From Roseovarius sp. UBA3070 (GTDB lineage: Bacteria > Pseudomonadota > Alphaproteobacteria > Rhodobacterales > Rhodobacteraceae): 8,999 nucleotides of DNA. The stretch's first letter is position 1. The number at the start of each line of letters is the position of its first letter. The stretch covers positions 9,105-18,103 of the forward strand of contig DFBW01000151.1 of NCBI GenBank assembly GCA_002366775.1. The letters are read 5' to 3'. The translations under genes and the position numbers were made by a program. Positions 1-5,940 of the stretch are shown in pieces. The notes beneath the pieces are model-generated. The model did not search any database, had not been told where the DNA came from, and saw only the letters and a program-made list of their open reading frames with translations.

Positions 1-386
1 ACAGCCCCGCCAACAGTGCCTGCGGCATGGCCTTCGCGCACCAGCATGGCGGCATAGATCAGCGGTGTCCGCACGGCCTTGCGCGCCGCATCCTCAGTCA
101 GCCCTTTGTGCTTGCGCAAAGCATGGAACGCCGATGCCAACCCTTCGCTCAAAGGTGAGGTTACAGGATCGTGGATTTGAACGCGATCATTCTCAACCGC
201 GCCCTGGGCCGCCAGTTGAGCGCGCACCTCTTCAGCGGCCCCGACAAGGATGACATCCGTAACACCTGCCTGAACGGCCACCAGTGCACCGGCAATCACA
301 CGCGGATCACCGCCTTCGCTGAGCGCGACAACAGGGCGGGTGGCCGGGGGGGCTGATTTCAGAAGCTCAAGTGGTTCTTTCGTCAT
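1..386 (-). CDS. pta: Phosphate acetyltransferase (Pta), N-terminal part, truncated by window edge
   Basis: Transfers the acetyl group of acetyl phosphate to CoA, giving acetyl-CoA and phosphate in the cytoplasm. After Xsc this is the step that brings the carbon of sulfoacetaldehyde into central metabolism. The reading frame opens with ATG at 386-384 (MTKEPLELLKSAPP) and stays open to base 1, giving 128 residues of a family usually a little over 300 long. Visible family features are the N-terminal RPVVALSEGGDPRVIAGA stretch, the nucleotide-fold strand VTDVILVGAAEEV, the RKHKGLTEDAARKAV helix and the LIYAAMLVREGHAAGTVGGAV segment. The gene starts 18 nt after the xsc stop codon. An AAGGG at 400-396, 9 nt from the ATG, is a plausible ribosome binding site, and a G-run directly before the ATG is too close to serve. 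Same strand and tight spacing imply co-transcription with xsc. The catalytic C-terminal half is outside the window, so integrity cannot be judged. Confidence 0.93.
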   Translation of the reverse strand, partial: MTKEPLELLKSAPPATRPVVALSEGGDPRVIAGALVAVQAGVTDVILVGAAEEVRAQLAAQGAVENDRVQIHDPVTSPLSEGLASAFHALRKHKGLTEDAARKAVRTPLIYAAMLVREGHAAGTVGGA

Positions 387-404
387 ATCCCCCGGCCCTT
401 TGCC

Positions 405-2177
405 TCAGACTTTCTGCGGGCGCATATCATCTTTTGAAATGCCGGCCACAGCCACCGGAGCTTTCATTGCATCGCGGCGGAAAGGCTCACCCAGTTCCTG
501 GTTGATCATGGCCTCAATCAAGGTGGTTTTACCAGCCTTTTGATCCTTGATCGCCTGATCCAGTGCTGCTGTCAGCTCCTCCGAGGTGCGCGCGATGACA
601 CCTTGCAAACCACAGGCCTGCGCAATGCCAGCATAGGACACTTGCTCATCCAGTTCAGTGCCCACGAAGTTATCATCGTACCACAAGGTCGAGTTGCGCT
701 TTTCAGCACCCCATTGATAGTTACGGAACACGATCTGCGTGACAGCAGGCCATTCTTCACGGCCAATCGCGGTCAATTCAGTCACGGCAATACCAAAGGC
801 ACCGTCGCCCGAAAAGCCAACAACCGGCACATCAGGGCAGCCAATTTTGGCGCCAATCACTGACGGCAGGCCATACCCACAAGGGCCAAACAGGCCCGGT
901 GCCAGATATTTGCGGCCTTCCTCAAACGAAGGATAGGCGTTGCCGATGGCACAGTTATTGCCAATATCCGAGGAAATGATCGCCTCTTTTGGCAAAGCCG
1001 CCTGAATCGCACGCCATGCTTTGCGCGGGCTCAGCCAATCTGGTTTCGCATTGCGGGCACGCTCGTTCCAGGTGGTGCCGGGATCATCCTCTTCATGGTC
1101 CATCGACGTCAGTTCTTGGGCCCATGCCGATTTAGTATTTGCAATCATGGCTTTACGATCATCGCGGCCTTCGTCACCGGCAGTATCCGACAGTTGGCGC
1201 AGGATCGAAGTGGCCACTTTCTTGGCGTCGCCAATGATGCCTACGGAAACCTTTTTGGTCAGGCCAATGCGATCAGCGTTGATATCCACCTGAATGATTT
1301 TGGCGTCGGTGGGCCAATAATCAATGCCATAGCCCGGAAGGGTGGAAAACGGGTTAAGCCGTGTACCAAGTGCCAACACGACATCCGCCTTCGAGATCAG
1401 CTCCATCCCAGCCTTGGACCCATTGTACCCCAAAGGACCGGCAAACAAAGGGTGTGAGCCGGGAAACGCGTCATTGTGCTGATAGCCAACACACACAGGC
1501 GCATCCAGACGTTCGGCCAGGTCCATTGACGCATCAATCGCCCCCCCCAGAACCACGCCGGCCCCGTTCAGGATCACCGGGAATTTTGCATTCGACAGCA
1601 ATTCAGCAGCATGACCCAAGGCGTCTTCGCCGCCGCCGGGGCGTTCAAATTCGACAATCTGGGGCAGGTCGATATCAATCACCTTCGTCCAGTAATCACG
1701 CGGAATGTTGATTTGTGCAGGCGCGCTGGCACGTTTGGCGTTCAGGATCACGCGGTTCAGCACCTCGGCCATGCGCGATGGATCACGGACTTCTTCCTGA
1801 TAGGCCACACAATCGGCAAACATATTCATCTGCTCGATTTCCTGAAACCCGCCCTGCCCCATGGTTTTGTTGGCCGCTTGAGGTGTGACCAGCAACAGGG
1901 GCGAATGATTCCAATAGGCGGTTTTTACGGCGGTGACGAAGTTGGCAATACCAGGGCCGTTCTGCGCGATCATCATCGACATTTTGCCAGTGGCGCGCGT
2001 GTAGCCATCAGCCATCATCCCGCCCGAGCCTTCGTGAGCGCAATCCCAGAACGAAATGCCCGCTTGGCCAAAAATGTCCGAGATCGGCATCATGGCCGAC
2101 CCGATGATGCCAAAGGCATGTTCAATGCCATGCATCTGAAGGGTTTTTACAAAGGCTTCTTCGGTCGTCATTTTCAT
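405..2177 (-). CDS. xsc: Sulfoacetaldehyde acetyltransferase Xsc, ThDP-dependent
   Basis: Cleaves the C-S bond of sulfoacetaldehyde using thiamine diphosphate, with phosphate as co-substrate, releasing sulfite and acetyl phosphate. It is the convergence point of taurine, isethionate and other C2-sulfonate routes. The 590-residue protein is full length for Xsc and opens with MKMTTEEAFVKTLQMHGIEH, typical of the family. The N-terminal pyrimidine-binding domain carries the cofactor-activating glutamate E49 in DCAHEGSGGMMADGYTRATG. A central domain spans roughly residues 185-335. The C-terminal domain has the Mg/ThDP motif starting at G457-D458-G459 and ending at N486 (FRNYQWGAEKRN). Overall resemblance to acetolactate synthases is expected, but the Y-Q-W-G-A-E-K-R-N run and the pta neighbour favour Xsc. 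GGGAG at 2189-2185 lies 7 nt before the ATG and fixes the start. The upstream tauR ends 120 bp away, and pta follows after 18 nt. No frameshift or missing active-site residue was seen. Confidence 0.96.
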   Translation of the reverse strand: MKMTTEEAFVKTLQMHGIEHAFGIIGSAMMPISDIFGQAGISFWDCAHEGSGGMMADGYTRATGKMSMMIAQNGPGIANFVTAVKTAYWNHSPLLLVTPQAANKTMGQGGFQEIEQMNMFADCVAYQEEVRDPSRMAEVLNRVILNAKRASAPAQINIPRDYWTKVIDIDLPQIVEFERPGGGEDALGHAAELLSNAKFPVILNGAGVVLGGAIDASMDLAERLDAPVCVGYQHNDAFPGSHPLFAGPLGYNGSKAGMELISKADVVLALGTRLNPFSTLPGYGIDYWPTDAKIIQVDINADRIGLTKKVSVGIIGDAKKVATSILRQLSDTAGDEGRDDRKAMIANTKSAWAQELTSMDHEEDDPGTTWNERARNAKPDWLSPRKAWRAIQAALPKEAIISSDIGNNCAIGNAYPSFEEGRKYLAPGLFGPCGYGLPSVIGAKIGCPDVPVVGFSGDGAFGIAVTELTAIGREEWPAVTQIVFRNYQWGAEKRNSTLWYDDNFVGTELDEQVSYAGIAQACGLQGVIARTSEELTAALDQAIKDQKAGKTTLIEAMINQELGEPFRRDAMKAPVAVAGISKDDMRPQKV

Positions 2178-2201
2178 GGCAGATCTCCCGCGCGCAAAAT
2201 T

Positions 2202-2230
2202 GAATCAGATCACCAGAGCAGTCCTGATTC
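2202..2230 (-). promoter_or_regulatory. Inverted repeat in the untranslated region before xsc
   Basis: GAATCAG (2202-2208) and CTGATTC (2224-2230) form a perfect 7-bp inverted repeat with a 15-nt loop, ending 12 nt upstream of the xsc ribosome binding site. It could be a leader-RNA hairpin or a protein-binding palindrome. No T-run follows, so it is not an intrinsic terminator. Function is unknown and chance occurrence is possible. Confidence 0.35.
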
Positions 2231-2260
2231 TTGGGGGGACACTACGTTTGTGCGGCATAG

Positions 2261-2297
2261 AACGTTAGGTCCAGATGAAGACGCCAGATATGTCCAA
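2261..2297 (-). promoter_or_regulatory. Candidate TauR operator: two direct repeats upstream of xsc
   Basis: On the minus strand, TTGGACATAT (2297-2288) and CTGGACCTAA (2274-2265) repeat in the same direction, with their GGAC cores 23 bp apart, about two helical turns. As I recall it, the TauR site described in Rhodobacter capsulatus is a pair of direct repeats of the form CTGGACYTAA. The second copy fits that exactly and the first loosely. The pair abuts the tauR stop codon and lies about 90-120 bp upstream of the xsc ATG, suited to activation of xsc-pta. I could not assign a convincing -35/-10 pair. Confidence 0.55.
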
Positions 2298-3761
2298 TTA
2301 GCCGAATTCACGCAATGTTTTCGCAAGAATTTCAATGCCTTCGGCAATTCTCTCTGAGGGGATTGAGGAATAGGCAAGGCGATAAAAATTTTGTGGCGGA
2401 TGATCATTGTGAAAAAACGATTGTCCGGGTTCTATCAATACGCCTTTGGTGCGTAGCGCCTGATCCAAACGCCGGGTATCCAGGTGGCCAGGCGCGCGCA
2501 TCCAGATCGAGCTGCCACCGAACACACCGCGACCAGCAACGAGCAAGCCGTTGTCAGACAAGGCCTGCTCCATGACTGCACGGCGACGGCCAAAAACCTG
2601 CCCCATACGGCGGATCAGGCTGTCGTAATGGCCAAGACTTAGGAAATAGGCAGCCGTGCGTTGTATATGCCCCGGAGGGTGGCGCAATACGGAGGCGCGC
2701 AACGCGCGTGCCTCGCGGATAAATGGTTTGGAACCAACAAGGTATCCCAATCTAAGGCCCGGAAAAATCGACTTGGAAAAACTGCCCACATAGATCACCC
2801 GCCCATCTGTATCGAGGGATTTCAGCGCCGGTGACGGGGCACCAAGAAAGGACATTTCGAACTCATAATCATCCTCGACAATCAGCGCATCCATGCTGCG
2901 GGCCTTGTCCAACAATGCTTTGCGGCGGGCCAGAGGCATCGTGGCATTGGTCGGGCTTTGGTGGCTGGGCGTGGTAAAAATCACATCCGCCGCGTCGGGC
3001 AAGGCGCCGGGGGGCAACCCGTCACGATCCACCGCAACCGGCGTCAAATGGCAGCGCGATTGCACCAAAATATCACGCAGCGCGTGATAGCAAGGGTCTT
3101 CAACCACGGCCATGCGGCGCTGCGTCAGCAACACTTGGGCCGTCAACCACAAGGCATTCTGCGCACCCATTGTAATAAGGATTTCATCGGGCTGCGCCAA
3201 AATCCCTCGGCGTGGCAAAGTGTGGCGCGCAATAAATTCGATCAGTTTTGGATCGTCCTGATCATAATAATCCGTCGTCAGCGCCTGAAAATCCTTTTGC
3301 CCCAATGCCTGCAATGCACACAGCCGCCAGTTGGCGTGGTCAAACAATGTCGGATCGGCCTGACCATAAATGAACGGGTAGAGATATGTGTTCCAATCCT
3401 GCGGTTTCGCCGGAGTTGCGCCACCCGTAAACCGACGCCCCAAAGCACGCGACCAATCTACATTTTCCTGTTGTGGTAGCGGTGGCGAGAACTGAGGTGG
3501 TTCCGGTGCGTTTTCAGATACATAGTACCCGGAGCGATCCCGAGATTCGAGATATTCATTGGCCAGCAACTCAGTATAGGCAAGCGTCACGGTGATCCGG
3601 CTGACGCCCAAATGTGCCGCCAGTTTTCGGGAACTGGGCAGCTTTTCACCCTTGGAAAAGCGACCCGACAGAATGCCTTGGGCAATCATCTGCTGGATTT
3701 TGGCCTGCAACGTACCCTGCGCCGCAGGATCAAGAAAGAAGGTTTCGACGAAGATGGCCAT
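2298..3761 (-). CDS. tauR: MocR/GntR-family regulator with aminotransferase-like domain, probable taurine regulator TauR
   Basis: A predicted DNA-binding regulator of the MocR type: a GntR winged helix-turn-helix fused to a fold-type-I, PLP-binding aminotransferase-like domain. Residues about 12-80 form the winged helix (QAKIQQMIAQGILSGRF, then LPSSRKLAAHLGVSRITVTL). A linker follows, then the PLP domain, with IVEDDYEFE near 294-302 and the expected PLP-anchoring lysine K330 in GSFSKSIFPGLRLGY. I chose ATG at 3761 (MAIFVETFFLDPAAQGTL, 487 residues). An in-frame TTG at 3788 would add nine residues, but MocR/TauR proteins usually begin with such a short VETFFLDP leader. Neither start has a well-spaced Shine-Dalgarno. 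The gene lies just before xsc-pta in the same direction and is bordered by repeat pairs resembling TauR sites, supporting the TauR assignment over a PdxR or GabR role. The ligand (perhaps taurine or a derivative with PLP) is inferred from context. Confidence 0.85.
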   Translation of the reverse strand: MAIFVETFFLDPAAQGTLQAKIQQMIAQGILSGRFSKGEKLPSSRKLAAHLGVSRITVTLAYTELLANEYLESRDRSGYYVSENAPEPPQFSPPLPQQENVDWSRALGRRFTGGATPAKPQDWNTYLYPFIYGQADPTLFDHANWRLCALQALGQKDFQALTTDYYDQDDPKLIEFIARHTLPRRGILAQPDEILITMGAQNALWLTAQVLLTQRRMAVVEDPCYHALRDILVQSRCHLTPVAVDRDGLPPGALPDAADVIFTTPSHQSPTNATMPLARRKALLDKARSMDALIVEDDYEFEMSFLGAPSPALKSLDTDGRVIYVGSFSKSIFPGLRLGYLVGSKPFIREARALRASVLRHPPGHIQRTAAYFLSLGHYDSLIRRMGQVFGRRRAVMEQALSDNGLLVAGRGVFGGSSIWMRAPGHLDTRRLDQALRTKGVLIEPGQSFFHNDHPPQNFYRLAYSSIPSERIAEGIEILAKTLREFG

Positions 3762-3775
3762 GGCAGAACTGTAGT

Positions 3776-3810
3776 CTGGCCTTATCAATCGCGCAATCTG
3801 GCATAACGTT
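3776..3810 (+). promoter_or_regulatory. Candidate TauR operator upstream of tauR (autoregulation)
   Basis: On the plus strand, TCTGGCCTTA (3775-3784) and TCTGGCATAA (3797-3806) form direct repeats 22 bp apart, close to the 23-bp spacing seen before xsc. The second copy extends to ATCTGGCATAACGTT (3796-3810), which matches the xsc-proximal ATCTGGACCTAACGTT apart from a one-base gap and adjacent changes. The repeats lie 14-49 bp upstream of the tauR ATG, where a bound regulator could block its own transcription. Their orientation is opposite to that at xsc. This is pattern matching only. Confidence 0.4.
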
Positions 3811-3928
3811 GTTTAGATGCGGTTCTGTCTTGAATGCAATCTACAGGGGCCGTTCTATCCACTCAGCGAAGGTGACCGTTTTAGGGCTTGTGAGATGCGA
3901 TCACGGCATTGAGCGGATTCAGACGCTT

Positions 3929-3972
3929 AAAGAAACCCGAGCGGCGCATACCAGATGAGGCATGGTTCCGGG
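3929..3972 (-). terminator. Weak candidate terminator downstream of the glx operon
   Basis: In the minus-strand transcript, CCCG (3972-3969) can pair with CGGG (3939-3936), enclosing a second stem CATGCC/GGTATG (3964-3959 with 3952-3947, one G-U pair, 6-nt loop). TTTCTTT follows at 3935-3929. The two stems are separated by unequal unpaired stretches of 4 and 7 nt, so folding is weaker than in a standard intrinsic terminator. It lies about 20 nt past the stop codon at 3990, where the operon would be expected to end. The rest of 3811-3989 holds nothing I can identify. Confidence 0.3.
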
Positions 3973-3989
3973 CTGAATGCGTAAAACAC

Positions 3990-4577
3990 TTAGCTGGGCC
4001 CGCAGCTTGAGCTGTTGCTCCAATCCGGCTCGAACCCCAAAACCACTGTATCGGGTGGCATGCCGGGATTGAACAACTGGTTGTGCGCCATGGTGGCCTG
4101 ATGCAACAGGTTATGCGGAGCCAGCTTCCAGACCTTGCAAGACAGATCAAAGCGCTGGGAATAGGCCTCAAACACAAGCTGGCATGATTTGGCACGCCGG
4201 ATGGTGACAGCCCCCTTAGACCCCGCAGGAAAGGTGGCGGTCAACACGTCGGAAAACTCGGCTGGTTTCTGGTAATAGGTCGCTGACAGAAACCTGAGCG
4301 CCTCTGCCCGCCGCTGTGCCGGATCGTGAGTTTTCTTGGCCATATGCTGCAATTCTGGCGTCAGCGAATAACCGGGAGATTTGTTCATCAAAGTGATGAT
4401 GTGACCCAGCGGCTGATCCGCACCCTCCAGATAAACGCCCGGCATCATCGCGTCATCGGGGCGGCCTTCGGACTCGCGCATGTTCAACTGGCGCACACGG
4501 CACTGCCATTTCATGAAGGTCATGCGCAGCGGATGATCCGAAAAACTTTGGCCAAGCTGGGTGGCGATCGAACTCAT
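3990..4577 (-). CDS. Conserved-looking hypothetical protein, 195 residues
   Basis: I do not recognise a named domain. The protein looks soluble and cytoplasmic: no signal peptide and no membrane segment. Notable stretches are HPLRMTFMKWQCRVRQLNMR (residues 15-34), GRPDDAMMPGVYL (38-50), QRFDLSCKVWKLAPHNLLHQ (141-160) and LFNPGMPPDTVVLGFEPDW (168-186). The proline- and tryptophan-containing blocks suggest a conserved fold rather than a random frame. I have the impression that similar proteins occur widely in Rhodobacterales as hypotheticals, but cannot check this. ATG (4577-4575) overlaps the stop of the upstream hydrolase in an ATGA, and AGGAG at 4588-4584 sits 6 nt before it. Translational coupling to the hydrolase is therefore likely, and a shared role is a reasonable inference. 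It appears to be the last gene of the operon. Confidence 0.82.
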   Translation of the reverse strand: MSSIATQLGQSFSDHPLRMTFMKWQCRVRQLNMRESEGRPDDAMMPGVYLEGADQPLGHIITLMNKSPGYSLTPELQHMAKKTHDPAQRRAEALRFLSATYYQKPAEFSDVLTATFPAGSKGAVTIRRAKSCQLVFEAYSQRFDLSCKVWKLAPHNLLHQATMAHNQLFNPGMPPDTVVLGFEPDWSNSSSCGPS

Positions 4578-5422
4578 GCAACGCTCCTGTTGGTATCGCT
4601 GGCAGGGGTAAACGGGCGGTCATGTGAAAGGCTGGGAATACGGGCGGCGGTTTGGGCCACCATGTCCAGATCAATACGTGCCTGCACCACACCGGGCAAG
4701 GTGCCACCATCGGCAATCACATCCCCCCAGGGATTGATCACCAGCGAGTGGCCATAGCTTTCACCGCCCCCCGGAATAGGGCCGATGGCGCAGGGGGAAA
4801 TGATGAAACAGGTGTTTTCAATCGCACGGGCCCGGTTGAGGATATGCCAATGTGCTTCGCCGGTTTTCCTGGTGAAGGCAGCAGGGCAGATGATGATCTC
4901 GGCCCCCCCCTGAGCGAGGCTGCGAAAAAGGCCCGGAAAGCGCAGATCATAGCAGATCGTGTGGCCAATGGGGGCGAACGGCGTGTCGTGAATGATCGCC
5001 TGACAGCCGGGGCTAACGGCGGCGCTTTCACGGTAGACTTCGGTTTCAGACAGCTGAATGTCAAACATGTTGATCTTGTCGTAGTGGCCACGAATTGTGC
5101 CTGTATCATCAATCATGAAACCGCGGTTCAAAATCCGCCCGTCAGGGGCATCCACTGCGATGGAACCGAGGTTGATCCAAACCTGCTTTTCACGCGCAAA
5201 ATTTTGGAATTCCTGCAAGAACACGTGGCTGGATTGCGGGGCCGAGGGCGGCTTTACCGCCGACCCTTCGGTTTTCAAGCCACCGCAATATTCGGGCAGA
5301 AACAGAATGTCCGCGCCCGCCTTGACCGCTGCATTGGCAAGCGGCATCGCCTCGTCCAATGCCTGTGTAAAATCAGGCATGGGCCGTGTCTGAAGACAGG
5401 CGATATCAAGCGGGCGCGGCAC
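4574..5422 (-). CDS. Carbon-nitrogen hydrolase (nitrilase superfamily), Nit1/Nit2-like amidase
   Basis: A cytoplasmic amidase of the nitrilase superfamily that hydrolyses a small C-N (amide) bond. The 282-residue length is normal. The catalytic triad is visible: E44 (LFLPEYCGG), K116 (HYDKINMFD) and C157 (HTICYDLRFPGLFR). The YDKINMFDIQLSETEVYRES region and the PLDIACLQ start resemble the Nit1/Nit2 branch, whose members act on deaminated glutathione or on omega-amides such as 2-oxoglutaramate, better than aliphatic amidases or true nitrilases. Substrate is not determined by what can be seen. The start is GTG (5422-5420), preceded by AGAGG at 5433-5429 with 6-nt spacing. The gene follows the 137-residue protein after 31 nt and overlaps the next gene by 4 nt. 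Its place behind a glutamine-dependent glutamate-synthase-like module would fit cleanup of an omega-amide by-product, which is inference. Confidence 0.88.
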   Translation of the reverse strand: MPRPLDIACLQTRPMPDFTQALDEAMPLANAAVKAGADILFLPEYCGGLKTEGSAVKPPSAPQSSHVFLQEFQNFAREKQVWINLGSIAVDAPDGRILNRGFMIDDTGTIRGHYDKINMFDIQLSETEVYRESAAVSPGCQAIIHDTPFAPIGHTICYDLRFPGLFRSLAQGGAEIIICPAAFTRKTGEAHWHILNRARAIENTCFIISPCAIGPIPGGGESYGHSLVINPWGDVIADGGTLPGVVQARIDLDMVAQTAARIPSLSHDRPFTPASDTNRSVA

Positions 5423-5453
5423 GAAAGACCTCTTTCTTAGTCGGCAAATAACC

Positions 5454-5867
5454 TCAGAACTTCATATAGGCTTTGCGAAGCGAGACAAGCGGATGACGGT
5501 CAGACATCTGAAACTTGATCAGGAACTCGCGTGCAATCATGTCACGGTCTTGCTGATTGTCTGGCAGGTCAACCGATTCTGGCACACGAACCCAACCGTT
5601 GTTGTTGCGGTCAAAGACGGCGGCTGCGCCTTCTTCATATCCCATATGCACGTCTTCGAGCCAGTTCAGATCGTCCCAGCCCATCACTTCCATGTATTTG
5701 GACAAGAAGGGCGTGATGCGCTTGTAGTCAGGCACAAGGTTTACGTCATAGCGATAGCCAATGTGCTGACCGATTTCTTTTTCGCGTTCTGATTCAAGAC
5801 CATCCGAGTCATTCAGAAACTGATCGACGTCTTTGATTTCTGAACCGCGGTACTGTGTTCCAGCCAT
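5454..5867 (-). CDS. Unrecognised acidic 137-residue protein in the glx operon
   Basis: No domain recognised. The protein is soluble-looking and acidic (26 Asp/Glu against 17 Lys/Arg by hand count) and rich in aromatic residues, with no signal peptide or membrane segment and no cysteine at all, so it is unlikely to hold a metal cluster through thiolates. The N-terminal part (residues 1-40) is highly charged. A middle block (WDDLNWLEDVHMGYEEG) precedes a region with NNNGWVRVPESVDLPDNQQD, and the end is basic (HPLVSLRKAYMKF). It is a real gene: ATG at 5867 has a strong GGAGG at 5880-5876, 8 nt away, and the length is well above chance for a frame with this composition. It follows glxD across a repeat element and precedes the Nit hydrolase by 31 nt. 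Position suggests an accessory subunit or regulator of the GlxBCD-type enzyme, or a partner of the hydrolase. Neither is shown by sequence. Confidence 0.85.
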   Translation of the reverse strand: MAGTQYRGSEIKDVDQFLNDSDGLESEREKEIGQHIGYRYDVNLVPDYKRITPFLSKYMEVMGWDDLNWLEDVHMGYEEGAAAVFDRNNNGWVRVPESVDLPDNQQDRDMIAREFLIKFQMSDRHPLVSLRKAYMKF

Positions 5868-5883
5868 TTTGTATTCCTCCGTT

Positions 5884-5938
5884 GGTGGGGTGGAACCCCA
5901 CCCTACGCAATGTCCGTAGGGTGGGGTTTAAACCCACC
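5884..5938. repeat. REPIN-like inverted REP doublet, copy 1
   Basis: The 55-bp element has two 24-bp arms (5884-5907 and 5915-5938) that are inverted copies of each other with 3 mismatches, around the spacer CAATGTC. Each arm is itself a hairpin: GGTGGGGT-GGA-ACCCCACC on the left and GGTGGGGTTT/AAACCCACC (one bulged base) on the right. Each has CGTAG at its inner foot, the GTAG tetranucleotide typical of REP sequences moved by RAYT transposases. The element fills most of the 73-bp gap between glxD and the 137-residue protein gene. It ends 2 bp from the glxD stop and 4 nt from the next ribosome binding site. In the transcript it may stabilise upstream mRNA or modulate expression between the genes. 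It has no T-run, so intrinsic termination is unlikely. Confidence 0.85.
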
Positions 5939-5940
5939 GA

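Noticed and set aside
1611..2357. A 248-codon plus-strand frame covering the start of xsc and the tauR-xsc gap
   Set aside because: It overlaps the conserved N-terminal region of Xsc and the regulatory gap, and its product shows no known motif. Best read as a shadow frame.
2298..3788. TTG at 3788 as the start of tauR, giving 496 residues
   Set aside because: The additional nine residues do not resemble the family N-terminus, there is no ribosome binding site, and they would run into the candidate operator. ATG at 3761 gives the usual short leader before the helix-turn-helix.
3881..3949. Possible 22-residue basic peptide (MRRSGFFKRLNPLNAV...) on the minus strand in the gap before tauR
   Set aside because: No ribosome binding site before its ATG, it overlaps the terminator-like hairpin, and so short a frame is easily random. 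Also considered as a transposase tail, but no inverted repeats or further transposase sequence was found.
5884..5938. Repeat element read as an intrinsic terminator after glxD
   Set aside because: There is no T-run after the hairpins in the minus direction, and the next gene begins at once with a strong ribosome binding site. The symmetric GTAG-footed doublet fits a REP/REPIN better.
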